In this document: positions 43,226-54,549 of the stretch, piece after piece
Layout of the letters: each line of letters begins with the position of its first letter
Numbering within the stretch: the first letter of the stretch is position 1
Source of the DNA: Rhodoferax sp.
Lineage (GTDB): Bacteria; Pseudomonadota; Gammaproteobacteria; Burkholderiales; Burkholderiaceae_C
NCBI GenBank assembly: GCA_024235935.1
Contig: JACKLL010000008.1
Coordinates: forward strand, 119,787-183,786
Reading direction: 5' to 3'
Length of the DNA: 64,000 nt
The notes under the pieces: model-generated
Seen by the model: the letters and a program-made list of their open reading frames with translations, nothing else
The model's database searches: none
Told to the model about the DNA's origin: nothing
Translations under genes and position numbers: made by a program

Positions 43226-44654
43226 TCAAGCCATCTTCTTGGCTTTCTCGAAGGCTTCGTCAATGGTTCCAACCATGTAGAACGCCTGCTCGGGCATGTG
43301 GTCGCATTCGCCGTTCACGATCATCTTGAAGCCGCGAATCGTCTCTGCCAGCGAGACATACTTGCCAGGCGCGCCGGTGAACACCTCGGCCACGAAGAAC
43401 GGCTGGCTCAGGAAACGCTGGATCTTGCGGGCGCGGGCCACGGCCAGCTTGTCTTCAGGTGCCAGCTCATCCATACCCAGGATCGCGATGATGTCGCGCA
43501 GTTCCTTGTAGCGCTGCAGCGTACCCTGCACCGCACGGGCGGTGTTGTAGTGCTCTTCGCCCACAACCAGCGGCGACAGCTGGCGGCTGGTGGAGTCCAG
43601 CGGGTCCACGGCGGGTAGATACCGAGTGCGGCGATGTCACGCGACAGCACCACGGTGGAGTCCAGGTGGGCGAAGGTGGTGGCAGGCGATGGGTCGGTCA
43701 AGTCATCGGCCGGCACGTACACGGCCTGGATCGAGGTGATCGAGCCGACCTTGGTCGACGTGATCCGCTCCTGCAGACGGCCCATTTCCTCGGCCAGCGT
43801 CGGCTGGTAACCCACGGCGGAAGGCATACGGCCCAGCAGCGCGGACACTTCGGTACCGGCCAGCGTGTAACGGTAGATGTTGTCCACGAAGAACAGCACG
43901 TCCTTGCCTTCGTCGCGGAACGACTCGGCAATGGTCAGGCCGGTCAGGGCCACGCGCAGACGGTTGCCCGGGGCTCGTTCATCTGGCCGTAGACCATGGC
44001 CACTTTGGACTCTTCGAGGTTCTTCAGGTTCACGACGCCGGAGTCAGCCATCTCGTGGTAGAAGTCGTTGCCTTCGCGGGTACGCTCGCCCACACCGGCA
44101 AACACCGACAGGCCGCTGTGCGCCTTGGCGATGTTGTTGATCAGCTCCATCATGTTCACGGTCTTGCCCACGCCGGCACCACCGAACAGACCCACCTTGC
44201 CGCCCTTGGCGAACGGGCAGACCAGGTCAATCACCTTGATGCCGGTTTCCAGCAGTTCCTGCGACGGGCTCAGCTCGTCGTACACCGGCGCTTTGCGGTG
44301 GATCGAGGCGGTCTGCGTTGCAGCCACCGGACCGCGCTCGTCGATCGGCGCACCCAGCACGTCCATGATGCGGCCCAGCGTGGCCTTGCCCACGGGAACC
44401 ATGATCGGGTTCGCCGTGTTCTGCACCACCATGCCGCGGCGCAGACCGTCGGAGGAGCCCAGCGCAATCGTACGCACCACGCCGTCACCGAGTTGCTGCT
44501 GGACTTCCAGCGTCAACGCAGAGCCGTCCATCTTGAGCGCATCGTAGATCTTGGGCATCTGGTCACGTGGAAACTCCACGTCGACCACCGCGCCGATACA
44601 CTGAACAATCTTGCCCTGAACGCCTGCGTTCACTGGTGAGTTCTCTTGAGCCAT
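43226..44654 (-). pseudogene. atpD: ATP synthase F1 subunit beta, disrupted here by two single-base deletions (probable sequence errors)
   Basis: The catalytic beta subunit is readable in three frames. The first runs from ATG 44654 to about 43971 (Walker A GGAGVGKT). The second runs to about 43612 (Walker B VLFFVDNIYR). The third runs to the stop at 43226. At about 43970 the codons for NEP-PGNRLR lose one C in a CCCCGGG run, and at about 43612 GIYP-AVDPLDS loses one G. All conserved residues otherwise remain, and 1429 plus 2 bases would give a 476-residue protein of normal size. atpD is essential in most such bacteria and the defects lie in GC homopolymers, so assembly error is likelier than a real pseudogene. 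Confidence 0.9.
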
Positions 44655-44682
44655 CGTTTTCGCTCCAACAAATTAATCGGGT

Positions 44683-45561
44683 TTAAACCGCAGCCGCACC
44701 GGCCACGATTTCTGAAAGTTCCTTGGTGATGCCAGCCTGCCGGGTCTTGTTGTAGACCAGCTTGAGTTCGGCGATCACGTTGCCTGCGTTGTCGGTGGCC
44801 GACTTCATGGCCACCATGCGTGCGGACTGTTCGGACGCCATGTTCTCGGCAACAGCCTGGTACACGATGGCTTCGACATAGCGCAGCAACAGGTCGTCGA
44901 TCACGGCCTGGGCATCAGGCTCATAGATGTAGTCCCACGATGCCTGTGGCCCGCTGGCCTGGGCATCCGCTTCCATCTTCGCGGCCGACAGGGGCAGCAA
45001 CTGCTCCATCACCGGCTCCTGCTTCATCGTATTGATGAAGCGGGTGTAGCTGAGATAGACCGTACCGACTTCGCCCTTGGCGTACGCGTCGAGCAGCACC
45101 TTGACAGGGCCGATCAGCTTGTCCAGGTGCGGCGTGTCACCGAGCTGGGTCACGTGCGCCACGGTCTTGGCACCGATGCGGTTCAGGAACCCCAGGCCCT
45201 TGTTGCCGATGGCAACCGCATTGATCGTCGTGCCGGCTGACTGCAACTCGCGCAGCTTGCCCGTGACGACGCGCAATACGTTGGTGTTCATGCCGCCGCA
45301 CAAGCCCTTGTCGGTAGTCACCACGATCACACCGGCCGCCTTGGCGTCGTTGGTGCGCATGAATGGGTGCACATACTCGGGATTGGCCTTGCCGAGATTG
45401 GCCGCGATGTTGCGGATCTTCTCGGCATAGGGACGGGCCGCACGCATGCGTTCCTGCGCCTTGCGCATCTTGGAAGCGGCAACCATCTCCATGGCCTTGG
45501 TGATCTTCTTGGTGTTTTCCACCGATTTGATCTTGCCGCGAATCTCCTTACCTGCTGCCAT
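44683..45561 (-). CDS. atpG: ATP synthase F1 subunit gamma
   Basis: A 292-residue protein beginning AAGKEIRGKIKSVENTKKITKAMEMVAASKMRKAQ, the conserved N-terminal rotor helix. The C-terminal helix carries MKSATDNAGNVIAELKLVYNKTRQAGITKELSEIVAGA. It is the rotating central stalk. It lies between atpA and atpD as usual. The internal region is of normal length and no frameshift is seen. Confidence 0.96.
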   Translation of the reverse strand: MAAGKEIRGKIKSVENTKKITKAMEMVAASKMRKAQERMRAARPYAEKIRNIAANLGKANPEYVHPFMRTNDAKAAGVIVVTTDKGLCGGMNTNVLRVVTGKLRELQSAGTTINAVAIGNKGLGFLNRIGAKTVAHVTQLGDTPHLDKLIGPVKVLLDAYAKGEVGTVYLSYTRFINTMKQEPVMEQLLPLSAAKMEADAQASGPQASWDYIYEPDAQAVIDDLLLRYVEAIVYQAVAENMASEQSARMVAMKSATDNAGNVIAELKLVYNKTRQAGITKELSEIVAGAAAV

Positions 45562-45602
45562 AGTGACTCCTGCCTCTGGACGCTCGTGCCATCAAACCGG
45601 GA

Positions 45603-47156
<1,554 letters not shown>

Positions 47157-47203
47157 GACTCTTTCCTTCTTTCTTTAGGTGGCTGTTTACCGGAGCACGG
47201 GGC

Positions 47204-47734
47204 TCAGGCGGTCAGCGCGATTTTCATTTGATCCAGGCGGGCTTTGACCGAGGTGTCCAGCACTTCGTCACCGACCACCACACGAATGCCACCGATCAGG
47301 GAAGCGTCGAGCTCCACCATGATGTTGAGCTTGCTGCCAAAGCGCTTCTCCAGCACGCCCGACAACTCGGCGATCGCCTTGTCATCCATCGGAAACGCGC
47401 TGTACACCGTCGCATCGGCAGAACCGCCCTGGGCGTTCTTCAATGCACGGAACTGTGCGGCAATTTCGGGCAATGCGTCGACGCGGCCGTTTTCGATCAC
47501 GACCCGCAGAAAGTTCTTGCCGTTTTCCGCAAGCGCCGTCTTCACCACGCCGCTGATCACGTCGAAAATCTGCTGGTCGGTCACCTTCGGGCTGTCGGCA
47601 AACTTCAGCAGTTGCTCGTTACCGGCAATTGCGGCAAGCTGATCGAGCCAGACGGCAGTTCCGTTCAGGTCGGCCTTGGCCGATTTGAACAGGGCTTCCG
47701 CGTAGGGGCGGGCGATGGTGGCGAGTTCGGCCAT
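47204..47734 (-). CDS. atpH: ATP synthase F1 subunit delta
   Basis: A 176-residue protein with the six-helix N-terminal bundle (ATIARPYAEALFKSAKADLNG) and the C-terminal segment LDASLIGGIRVVVGDEVLDTSVKARLDQMKIAL, which is the family signature. It links the peripheral b stalk to the top of F1. It lies 9 bp after atpF. Confidence 0.95.
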   Translation of the reverse strand: MAELATIARPYAEALFKSAKADLNGTAVWLDQLAAIAGNEQLLKFADSPKVTDQQIFDVISGVVKTALAENGKNFLRVVIENGRVDALPEIAAQFRALKNAQGGSADATVYSAFPMDDKAIAELSGVLEKRFGSKLNIMVELDASLIGGIRVVVGDEVLDTSVKARLDQMKIALTA

Positions 47735-47743
47735 AAAGTCCTC

Positions 47744-48214
47744 TTACAGCTCGGTCTTGAGGCGGTTGAGCAAGTCGGCATGCACGGTGGCATTGACTTC
47801 CTTGCGCAGAATCTGCTCCGCGCCCTTGACAGCCAGTGCAGCGACCTGGTCACGCAGGGAGTCCCGCGCCTTGAGGGTCTGCTGCTCTGCCTCGACACGT
47901 GCAGCGGCAACGATCTTGTTGCCCTCTTCAACCGCGCTGGCCTTGGCCTGCTCGATGATGGCTTGCGCCCGACGCTCCGCATCGGCCAGACGTGCCGCGG
48001 TTTCGGTGCGCGACTTCGCCAGTTCGGCTTCCACCCGCTGATTCGCGGACGACAGCTCGGACTTGGCCTTGTCAGCCGCCGCCAGACCGTCAGCGATCTT
48101 GCTGGCGCGCTCGTCCAGTGCGCTCGCGATCGGCGGCCACACGAATTTCATCGTGAACCAGACCAGGATCAGGAACACGATCATCTGAATGATGAGGGTA
48201 CCGGTAATGCTCAC
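47744..48214 (-). CDS. atpF: ATP synthase Fo subunit b
   Basis: A 156-residue protein with one N-terminal membrane helix (LIIQMIVFLILVWFTMKFVWPPI) and a long charged coiled coil (DERASKIADGLAAADKAKSELSSANQRVEAELAKSR). It forms the dimeric peripheral stalk. Size and sequence match proteobacterial b subunits, with the WPPI motif after the membrane helix. Confidence 0.95.
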   Translation of the reverse strand: MSITGTLIIQMIVFLILVWFTMKFVWPPIASALDERASKIADGLAAADKAKSELSSANQRVEAELAKSRTETAARLADAERRAQAIIEQAKASAVEEGNKIVAAARVEAEQQTLKARDSLRDQVAALAVKGAEQILRKEVNATVHADLLNRLKTEL

Positions 48215-48273
48215 TTTTCATCCTTCACCCCGGCACGAAACGCACCAGGGAATGACGTTGATCCCGCGAAAAC

Positions 48274-48537
48274 TTACTTCGGCAGGTTGGCGATTTGGGC
48301 CAGGAACGGGTTGGCCGTCGCGAACCACAGGGCGATACCGGTACCGATAATGAACGCCGCGTCAATCAGACCTGCAAGCAGGAACATCTTGGTCTGCAGT
48401 TCACCCATCAGTTCGGGCTGGCGTGCTGCGGACTCGAGGTATTTGCTGCCCATGATGCCGATGCCGATACAGGCGCCGACAGCGCCGAGACCGATGATCA
48501 GGCCGGCGGCCAGTGCAACAAAGCTGATTACTTCCAT
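48274..48537 (-). CDS. atpE: ATP synthase Fo subunit c
   Basis: An 87-residue hairpin of two membrane helices. The polar loop is ARQPEL and the ion-binding acid is Asp59 in LLAGLIDAAFIIG. The absence of the Gln/Glu-Ser/Thr sodium pattern indicates proton coupling. It forms the rotor ring. It is one of the shortest genes in the operon and sits between atpB and atpF. Confidence 0.96.
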   Translation of the reverse strand: MEVISFVALAAGLIIGLGAVGACIGIGIMGSKYLESAARQPELMGELQTKMFLLAGLIDAAFIIGTGIALWFATANPFLAQIANLPK

Positions 48538-48600
48538 GATGACTCCTAAAGGACTTTGGTTGACGAGAAAAGAAAAACGAGAAAAGGGAAACCCGGGAAC

Positions 48601-49458
48601 TTAGTGCGCGTCATGCGCCTGGCCGATATAGACCAAGGTCAGCATCATGAACACAAATGCCTGCAACGTGATGATCAGAATGTGAAAGATCGCCCACGCA
48701 GTGCCTGCAATGATGTGGCCGATTGCCAGGCCGATACCGGTGGCCGTGAAGGCCCAGGCACCACCCATCAGGGCAATCAGCATGAATATGAGTTCGCCAG
48801 CATACATGTTGCCGAACAGTCGCATGCCGTGCGACACGGTCTTGGCGATGAATTCGATCAGCTGCATGGCGAAGTTGAACGGCCACAGCAAGGGGTGCGC
48901 ACCAAACGGCGCAGTGAACAACTCGTGGATCCAGCCGCCCAGGCCCTTGATCTTGACGTTGTAGACCAGGCAGACAATCAGCACGGAAACCGACAGACCC
49001 ATGGAGATCGACAGGTCGGCCGTCGGCACGACACGCATGTAGGCATGGTGCGGATCACCACCGGCAGCGCCGTAAATGGCCTCCCAGATCACCGGAATCA
49101 GGTCAACCGGCAGCAGGTCCATCGCGTTGAGCAGGAAGATCCACACGAAAACGACCAATGCGAGCGGCGAAACGAGTTTGCGGCTGTTGGCGTTGTGCAC
49201 GATGCCCTTGGCCTGCGACTCAACCATCTCGACCAGAATTTCCACCGCCGCCTGGAAACGCCCCGGCACCCCGGAGGTGGCCTTGCGGGCAGCCAGCCAG
49301 AGCAGCCAGCACATCAGGACACCCAGGGTGATCGAGAAAAACAGCGAATCAAGGTTGAACACCGAGAAATCGACAACCGCCTTCGCAGGCTGGCTCTGCA
49401 AGTGCGTCAGATGGTGAACGATGTATTCACCAGCGGTAGGTCCGTGTTCAGCAGCCAT
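48601..49458 (-). CDS. atpB: ATP synthase Fo subunit a
   Basis: A 285-residue membrane protein with five to six helices. The essential Arg lies in the helix FAMQLIEFIAKTVSHGMRLFGNMYAGELIF, and the final helix contains AWAIFHILIITLQAFVFMMLTLVYIGQA. It provides the two proton half-channels against the c ring. It is 15 bp after atpI. Confidence 0.96.
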   Translation of the reverse strand: MAAEHGPTAGEYIVHHLTHLQSQPAKAVVDFSVFNLDSLFFSITLGVLMCWLLWLAARKATSGVPGRFQAAVEILVEMVESQAKGIVHNANSRKLVSPLALVVFVWIFLLNAMDLLPVDLIPVIWEAIYGAAGGDPHHAYMRVVPTADLSISMGLSVSVLIVCLVYNVKIKGLGGWIHELFTAPFGAHPLLWPFNFAMQLIEFIAKTVSHGMRLFGNMYAGELIFMLIALMGGAWAFTATGIGLAIGHIIAGTAWAIFHILIITLQAFVFMMLTLVYIGQAHDAH

Positions 49459-49473
49459 CTGTTATTACCCGAT

Positions 49474-49947
49474 TTATCGTTGTCTGTACCGAGGCGCAAA
49501 AAGCAGCGCAACCCAATACACCTTCATCGTCAGCACCAAGCCCACCAGCAAAGCCGGCCAGCTCAATGCCACCACCAAATTTGGCGCGGCGATCAACATC
49601 GCCACGGTCAAGGCGAGCTTGACCATCTCCCACAAAAAAAACCCGAACATCGCAGTTGCGGCGTTCAGGGACGCAAAACGTCCGGTCAAACCCCGCGCAA
49701 ACAAGGCAGCGGGCAAGACCACGGTCAACGCGCCATAAGCGGCCGACCATCCAACATTCTGACTTCCGGTGATGAGCCACGCAGCCAAAGCCACGACAAC
49801 ACCCACCACCGCCTGCCCGACCACCACCTTCCAAGGCGGAACCGACGGATTGCGTTCCCGCAAGCTGCGCGCCTCTTCAGCACTCAGTGGCGTGAACACC
49901 TCAGGATTCTCTGCGTCCTCGGGGTCTGTGTAGGGCATGGATTTCAT
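49474..49947 (-). CDS. atpI: ATP synthase-associated protein AtpI
   Basis: A 157-residue protein with a long polar N-terminus (about 45 residues, EVFTPLSAEEARSLRERNPSVPPW) and four membrane helices (VVVGQAVVGVVVALAAWLITG onward). AtpI helps assemble the c ring or carry Mg2+ and leads many proteobacterial atp operons, as here. The start could be one of two nearby ATGs (49947 or 49938). A -10 box lies 47 bp upstream. Confidence 0.88.
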   Translation of the reverse strand: MKSMPYTDPEDAENPEVFTPLSAEEARSLRERNPSVPPWKVVVGQAVVGVVVALAAWLITGSQNVGWSAAYGALTVVLPAALFARGLTGRFASLNAATAMFGFFLWEMVKLALTVAMLIAAPNLVVALSWPALLVGLVLTMKVYWVALLFAPRYRQR

Positions 49948-49993
49948 TTGAAATGGCGCCCGTACACGTCCCTTGAGTTTCGCAAAGCCCCTG

Positions 49994-49999
49994 ATTATA
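49994..49999 (-). promoter_or_regulatory. -10 box of the atp operon promoter
   Basis: TATAAT on the minus strand lies 47 bp before the atpI start. It sits in an AT-rich patch (TTACTTATAATCAG) inside otherwise GC-rich sequence. No clear -35 is visible at ideal spacing. Confidence 0.45.
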
Positions 50000-50175
50000 A
50001 GTAAAAACCCGCAGACTCCCGCGAAAACCGATGCGCGGGTGTGATTTCAATGCCATCGGGCAGGGTTTTCGAACGGTCGGCAGAATCCAGCGTGACCTAA
50101 ATGCAACGCCTCGCCCGGCGCGCGATGAGGCGCCTGCGCTCCCCAGCCAACGTACCTGCCCCCCATGACCCATCC

Positions 50176-51360
50176 ATGATTACCCTCGCGCGCCACCACC
50201 GTGTCCACCGGACAGCGACCGTGACTCCAGGCGCACGGATGGTCGCCTCCGCCATGCTGGTGGTGCTCGCTGCGCTGCTGGCCGGCTGCGGCTCACGCAA
50301 TCCCTATTTCGATGCGTCGCGCGCGCACCACACGCCCGACGGGTTCAAGAACAACTACATCGACGCTGCCGACAAATCGTTGGGACAACTGATGCGCTGG
50401 CGCTGGGAATCCTTGCGGGACGGCTTGCCCCGACCGCCGCAGACGCCGACACCCCAGGTCGCCCCGGATCTGGCGGCCATTCATGCCAACGCGCGACGGA
50501 GCCCAGGAGAGATGCAGCCCGCCATCACCTGGATCGGCCACGCCAGCATGCTGGTTCAGGCCAGCGGCCTGAACGTACTGACCGACCCGGCTTTCAGCGA
50601 GCGCGCGTCACCGGTGTCGTTTCTCGGACCCCGGCGGGCACAGGCGCCCGGCGTCGCCCTGGCGGACCTGCCGCCCATCGATGTGGTCGTGATCTCCCAC
50701 AACCACTACGACCACCTGGACGAGGACAGCATCCGTGGCCTGAATGCCCGCTCCAGGGGCGAGACACTGTTCCTGGTGCCATTGGGAATCAAGCCCTGGC
50801 TCGCACAGCTTGGCGTGACCCATGTCGTCGAGCTCGACTGGTGGCAGCAGCACGAGATCGGCGGCGTGCGGTTCCACCTGACGCCGGTGCAGCACTGGTC
50901 GGCGCGGGGTCTGACCGACCGCAACCGGACGCTGTGGGGCGGCTGGGCGGTATTCGGCGCCGACTTTCACTGGTATTTCAGCGGCGATTCGGGCTACAGC
51001 CCGGATTTTCGCGATACGCGCCAGCACTTCTACCCAGGCACACCCGACAGTTTCGATCTGGCGCTGATCGCGGTCGGCGCCTATGAGCCGCGCTGGTTCA
51101 TGAAGGACCAGCACGTAAACCCGGCCGAAGCCGTGCAGATCCATCTCGACCTGGGCGCCCGGCACAGCGTCGGCGTGCACTGGGGCACGTTCAACCTGAC
51201 CGATGAACCGCTGGACCAGCCCCCCGGCGACCTGGCACAGGCACTGAAGCAGCAATCCGTCGCGCCGCAGGATTTTTCTCTGCTGAAGATCGGCGAGACG
51301 CGTCAATTGCCGCGTCGCGCGCCGGGCACGACGGCATCTGGCACGATAATCCGGCCATGA
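50176..51360 (+). CDS. metallo-beta-lactamase-fold lipoprotein (RomA / NAPE-PLD-like)
   Basis: About 394 residues. A lipoprotein signal (AMLVVLAALLAGCGSRN) precedes a beta-lactamase-like hydrolase. The metal motif is VVISHNHYDHLDEDS (HxHxDH). Further ligands are probably in PVQHWSARGLTDRN, YFSGDSGYSPDF and the final VGVHWGTFNL. The group includes NAPE-PLD-like lipid hydrolases and RomA-type outer membrane proteins. The start is uncertain: GTG 50221 or ATG 50239 would give a shorter signal peptide, while ATG 50176 gives a long basic one. It overlaps dat by 4 bp. Confidence 0.82.
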   Translation: MITLARHHRVHRTATVTPGARMVASAMLVVLAALLAGCGSRNPYFDASRAHHTPDGFKNNYIDAADKSLGQLMRWRWESLRDGLPRPPQTPTPQVAPDLAAIHANARRSPGEMQPAITWIGHASMLVQASGLNVLTDPAFSERASPVSFLGPRRAQAPGVALADLPPIDVVVISHNHYDHLDEDSIRGLNARSRGETLFLVPLGIKPWLAQLGVTHVVELDWWQQHEIGGVRFHLTPVQHWSARGLTDRNRTLWGGWAVFGADFHWYFSGDSGYSPDFRDTRQHFYPGTPDSFDLALIAVGAYEPRWFMKDQHVNPAEAVQIHLDLGARHSVGVHWGTFNLTDEPLDQPPGDLAQALKQQSVAPQDFSLLKIGETRQLPRRAPGTTASGTIIRP

Positions 51361-52256
51361 ATTCACTGCCTTCGACCCCCTGCTACCTCAACGGCGCATT
51401 CACGCCACTGTGCGACGCCAAGATCAGCGTCATGGACCGCGGCTTCATCTTCGGCGACGGCATCTACGAAGTAGTGCCGGTCTACAACGGACGCCCGTTC
51501 CGATTTTCCCAGCACATGGCCCGTCTCGAACGCAGCCTGGTCGAGATGCGGATGACCAATCCCCACACGCGCGAGCAATGGCTGGGCATCGCAATGGGCC
51601 TGATCGGCCACGGTGCGAAGGCAGAAGGTGTCGCTCCGGACGCACTGAACCAGCTGGTCTACATCCAGATCACGCGCGGCGTCGCGATGCGGGACCATGT
51701 CATGCCCACCGACATCGCGCCCACGGTCTTCGCGATGGCCAATGTGATGCGCCCGCCCACATCCGGACAACTGGAAAACGGCGTGCGCTGCGTCACCGCC
51801 GACGATTTCCGCTGGGAAAAGGCACATATCAAGAGCACCAGCCTGCTCGGCTCGGTGTTTGCGCGCCAGATCAGCTTCGACGCGGACGCACTCGAGACCG
51901 TGATGTTCCGCAACGGCTTTCTGAGCGAGGCCGCGGCCAGCAATGTATGGGTGGTCAAGGATGGCGTTGTCTACGGCACCCCCAAGGACCACCTGGTGCT
52001 CGAAGGCATCCGCTACGGGCTGATCGAGGAGATGTGCGCGTCACTGGGCCGCGAATACCAACTCAAGCGCCTGAGCCGCGCCGATGTGCTCGCCGCCGAC
52101 GAATTGCTGCTGACCAGTGCAACCAAGGAAGTGCTGGCAATCACGACGCTGGACGGCCAGGCCGTCGGCAACCCGGCCCACAAGGGTCGCCCGGGCCCGG
52201 TCTGCCAGGAGCTGTACGCCGCCTACCAGGCCGCCAAGCTGGCCGACGTCGGCTGA
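51357..52256 (+). CDS. dat: D-amino acid aminotransferase (fold type IV PLP enzyme)
   Basis: A 299-residue class IV aminotransferase. The start CYLNGAFTPLCDAKISVMDRGFIFGDGIYEVV is typical. The PLP lysine lies in RWEKAHIKSTSLLGSV and the glutamate in NGFLSEAAASNVWVV, with VLAADELLLTSATKEVLAI near the end. It makes D-glutamate or D-alanine by exchange with 2-oxo acids, useful for the cell wall. Branched-chain relatives cannot be fully excluded. Its ATG overlaps the previous stop (ATGA), and ybeD, lipB and lipA follow, a usual Burkholderiales order. Confidence 0.88.
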   Translation: MNSLPSTPCYLNGAFTPLCDAKISVMDRGFIFGDGIYEVVPVYNGRPFRFSQHMARLERSLVEMRMTNPHTREQWLGIAMGLIGHGAKAEGVAPDALNQLVYIQITRGVAMRDHVMPTDIAPTVFAMANVMRPPTSGQLENGVRCVTADDFRWEKAHIKSTSLLGSVFARQISFDADALETVMFRNGFLSEAAASNVWVVKDGVVYGTPKDHLVLEGIRYGLIEEMCASLGREYQLKRLSRADVLAADELLLTSATKEVLAITTLDGQAVGNPAHKGRPGPVCQELYAAYQAAKLADVG

Positions 52257-52298
52257 GCGCGCCGGCAGAGACCTCCGCCCCTGTTCCGAGTCTGATCC

Positions 52299-52568
52299 AT
52301 GGCCACCGACAAAGAATCCCTGATCGAGTACCCGTCGCAATTCCCGATCAAGGTCATGGGTGAGCGGGTCGACGGATTCGTGCATGCCGTCACGATGGTG
52401 GCCCGCAAATTCGACCCCGACTTCGACGCGGCGACGATCGAGCTGCGCGAGAGCAGCGGCGGGAAATACCTGGGCGTCACGATCACCATCACCGCCACCA
52501 GCCGCGAACAGCTCGACGAGCTGTATCGAACCCTGTCCACGCACCCGATGGTCAAGGTCGTTCTCTGA
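52299..52568 (+). CDS. ybeD: YbeD-like DUF493 protein
   Basis: An 89-residue small protein. It reads LIEYPSQFPIKVMGERVDGFVHAVTMVARKFDPDFD, a match to DUF493/YbeD, and ends in the ACT-like LYRTLSTHPMVKVVL. Function is unknown; its conserved place beside lipB suggests a link to lipoate metabolism or its control. It ends 3 bp before lipB. Confidence 0.9.
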   Translation: MATDKESLIEYPSQFPIKVMGERVDGFVHAVTMVARKFDPDFDAATIELRESSGGKYLGVTITITATSREQLDELYRTLSTHPMVKVVL

Positions 52569-52571
52569 CGG

Positions 52572-53279
52572 GTGCCGACCGTGCAGACGCAGATGCGGGG
52601 CCGGGTTGCGTACCTGCCCACCTATGCGCAGATGCAGGCGTTCACCGCCACGCGTGACGCGCAGACCGAAGACCAGCTGTGGATCTGTGAACATCCGCCG
52701 GTCTATACCCAGGGCCTGGCCGGCAAGGCCGAACACGTGCTCCAGCCAGGTGAGATCCCGGTGGTATCGACCAACCGCGGCGGACAGATCACCTACCACG
52801 GGCCGGGCCAGGTGGTCGCCTATCCGATGATCGACCTGCGCCGCGCCGGCTACTTCGTCAAGGAATACGTCTACCGGATCGAGGAGGCGGTGATCCAGAC
52901 GCTGGCCCAGTTCGGCGTGACCGGCCACCGCGTCGGCGGCGCGCCCGGAATCTACGTGCGGCCACACGATCCCGGCTCCCACGCGATGCTGGCACAGCGC
53001 CCGATGCGGCGCGCCGCAGACGGTACGGCGGCACCGGCCCCGCTCGACTTCACCGGCCTGGCCAAGATCGCCGCGCTCGGGATCAAGGTCAGCCGCAATT
53101 GCACCTACCACGGGGTGGCGCTGAACGTGCAGATGGACCTGGAACCCTTTGCCCGCATCAACCCATGTGGCTATGCGGGCCTGCAAACGGTCGACCTTTC
53201 TACAATAGGGGTATCCGTCGGCTGGTCCGATGCCGCGGATCTGCTGAGCAAGAAACTCGCGACCTACCTGGCACCGTGA
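52572..53279 (+). CDS. lipB: octanoyl-(acyl carrier protein):protein octanoyltransferase
   Basis: A 235-residue protein beginning with GTG. The signature RGGQITYHGPGQVVAYPMIDL is complete, as are the Lys (ALGIKVSRNCTYHGVALNV) and the catalytic Cys (RINPCGYAGLQTV). It moves octanoate from ACP to lipoyl domains, the first step in making lipoate on enzymes such as pyruvate dehydrogenase. A 20-residue insert (PHDPGSHAMLAQRP) before the acceptor Lys region is a little unusual. lipA follows by 20 bp. Confidence 0.95.
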   Translation: MPTVQTQMRGRVAYLPTYAQMQAFTATRDAQTEDQLWICEHPPVYTQGLAGKAEHVLQPGEIPVVSTNRGGQITYHGPGQVVAYPMIDLRRAGYFVKEYVYRIEEAVIQTLAQFGVTGHRVGGAPGIYVRPHDPGSHAMLAQRPMRRAADGTAAPAPLDFTGLAKIAALGIKVSRNCTYHGVALNVQMDLEPFARINPCGYAGLQTVDLSTIGVSVGWSDAADLLSKKLATYLAP

Positions 53280-53299
53280 CCACGGACCCACCATCCATC

Positions 53300-54301
53300 A
53301 TGAGCAATCCCACACCCGACGTCGTCCGAGAGGCCCCATCCACCGAGAACTATGACGCCAGCGTCAAGCAGAAGGCGGGCGCCAAGCTGTCGCGTATTCC
53401 GGTCAAGGTCGTCCAGGGCGAGATCCTGAAGAAGCCCTCGTGGATCCGGGTCCGGGCAGGGTCTCCCACGACGCGCTTCTACGAGATCAAGGACATTCTG
53501 CGCAAGAACAAGCTGGTCACCGTCTGCGAAGAGGCGTCCTGCCCGAACATTGGTGAGTGTTTCGGCAAGGGCACGGCAACGTTCATGATCATGGGCGACA
53601 AATGCACGCGGCGCTGCCCGTTCTGCGACGTCGGCCACGGCCGGCCAGACCCGCTGGATGCCGACGAGCCGCAGAACCTGGCCAACACGATTGCGGCCCT
53701 GAAGCTGCAATACGTGGTGATCACCAGCGTCGACCGCGACGACCTGCGCGATGGCGGCAGCGGCCACTTCGTCGAATGCATCCGGCAGATCCGTGCCTCG
53801 TCGCCGCAGACGCGCATCGAAATCCTGGTGCCCGATTTCCGGGGCCGCGACGACCGGGCGCTGGAGATCCTGAAGGCAGCGCCACCGGACGTCATGAACC
53901 ACAACCTGGAAACCGTGCCGCGCCTGTACAAGGAGGCGCGCCCGGGGTCCGACTACCAGTTCAGCCTGAACCTGCTGCGCAAATTCAAGGCGCTGTTCCC
54001 CGACGTCCCCACCAAGAGCGGCCTGATGGTCGGTCTGGGAGAGACCGACGAGGAGATCCTGGCAGTCATGCGCGACATGCGCGCCCACGGCATCAACATG
54101 CTGACCATCGGCCAGTACCTGGCGCCGAGCACCAGCCATCTGACGGTCAAGCGCTACGTGCATCCGGACACTTTTGCGATGTTCGAGCGCGAGGCGTATG
54201 CGATGGGCTTCACGCATGCGGCCGTGGGAGCCATGGTGCGCTCGAGCTACCACGCCGACCAGCAGGCGCACGGCGTGTTGAACCCGGCCGCGACAGTCTG
54301 A
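53300..54301 (+). CDS. lipA: lipoyl synthase (radical SAM)
   Basis: A 333-residue enzyme with both clusters: the auxiliary one CEEASCPNIGEC and the radical SAM motif CTRRCPFC, plus DRDDLRDGGSGHF and the closing Ser region VRSSYHAD. It inserts two sulfurs into bound octanoate to give lipoyl. The start at 53300 is 20 bp after lipB, in one transcript with it. Confidence 0.97.
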   Translation: MSNPTPDVVREAPSTENYDASVKQKAGAKLSRIPVKVVQGEILKKPSWIRVRAGSPTTRFYEIKDILRKNKLVTVCEEASCPNIGECFGKGTATFMIMGDKCTRRCPFCDVGHGRPDPLDADEPQNLANTIAALKLQYVVITSVDRDDLRDGGSGHFVECIRQIRASSPQTRIEILVPDFRGRDDRALEILKAAPPDVMNHNLETVPRLYKEARPGSDYQFSLNLLRKFKALFPDVPTKSGLMVGLGETDEEILAVMRDMRAHGINMLTIGQYLAPSTSHLTVKRYVHPDTFAMFEREAYAMGFTHAAVGAMVRSSYHADQQAHGVLNPAATV

Positions 54302-54549
54302 CACCATGCCGGGTATCGACCGCTTGTCGGTGCGGGTACATGGCCAGGTGCCGGTCAGTCGGACGCCGGCCCATGCCCGGCAATTGCCGCTGCGAGGGCT
54401 GTGCGTGGCCGAATCGGCGCGGTGCAGCAGCTACCGCCTGCCTTCGGCACTGAGCGTCGCGTTGCGCCACAACAGGACAGCCTGACCCACCAACGCCGCG
54501 CGACGATCGACCGTCATCCTGCGACGGCTGGCCCGCCTTTGTTCTGACC

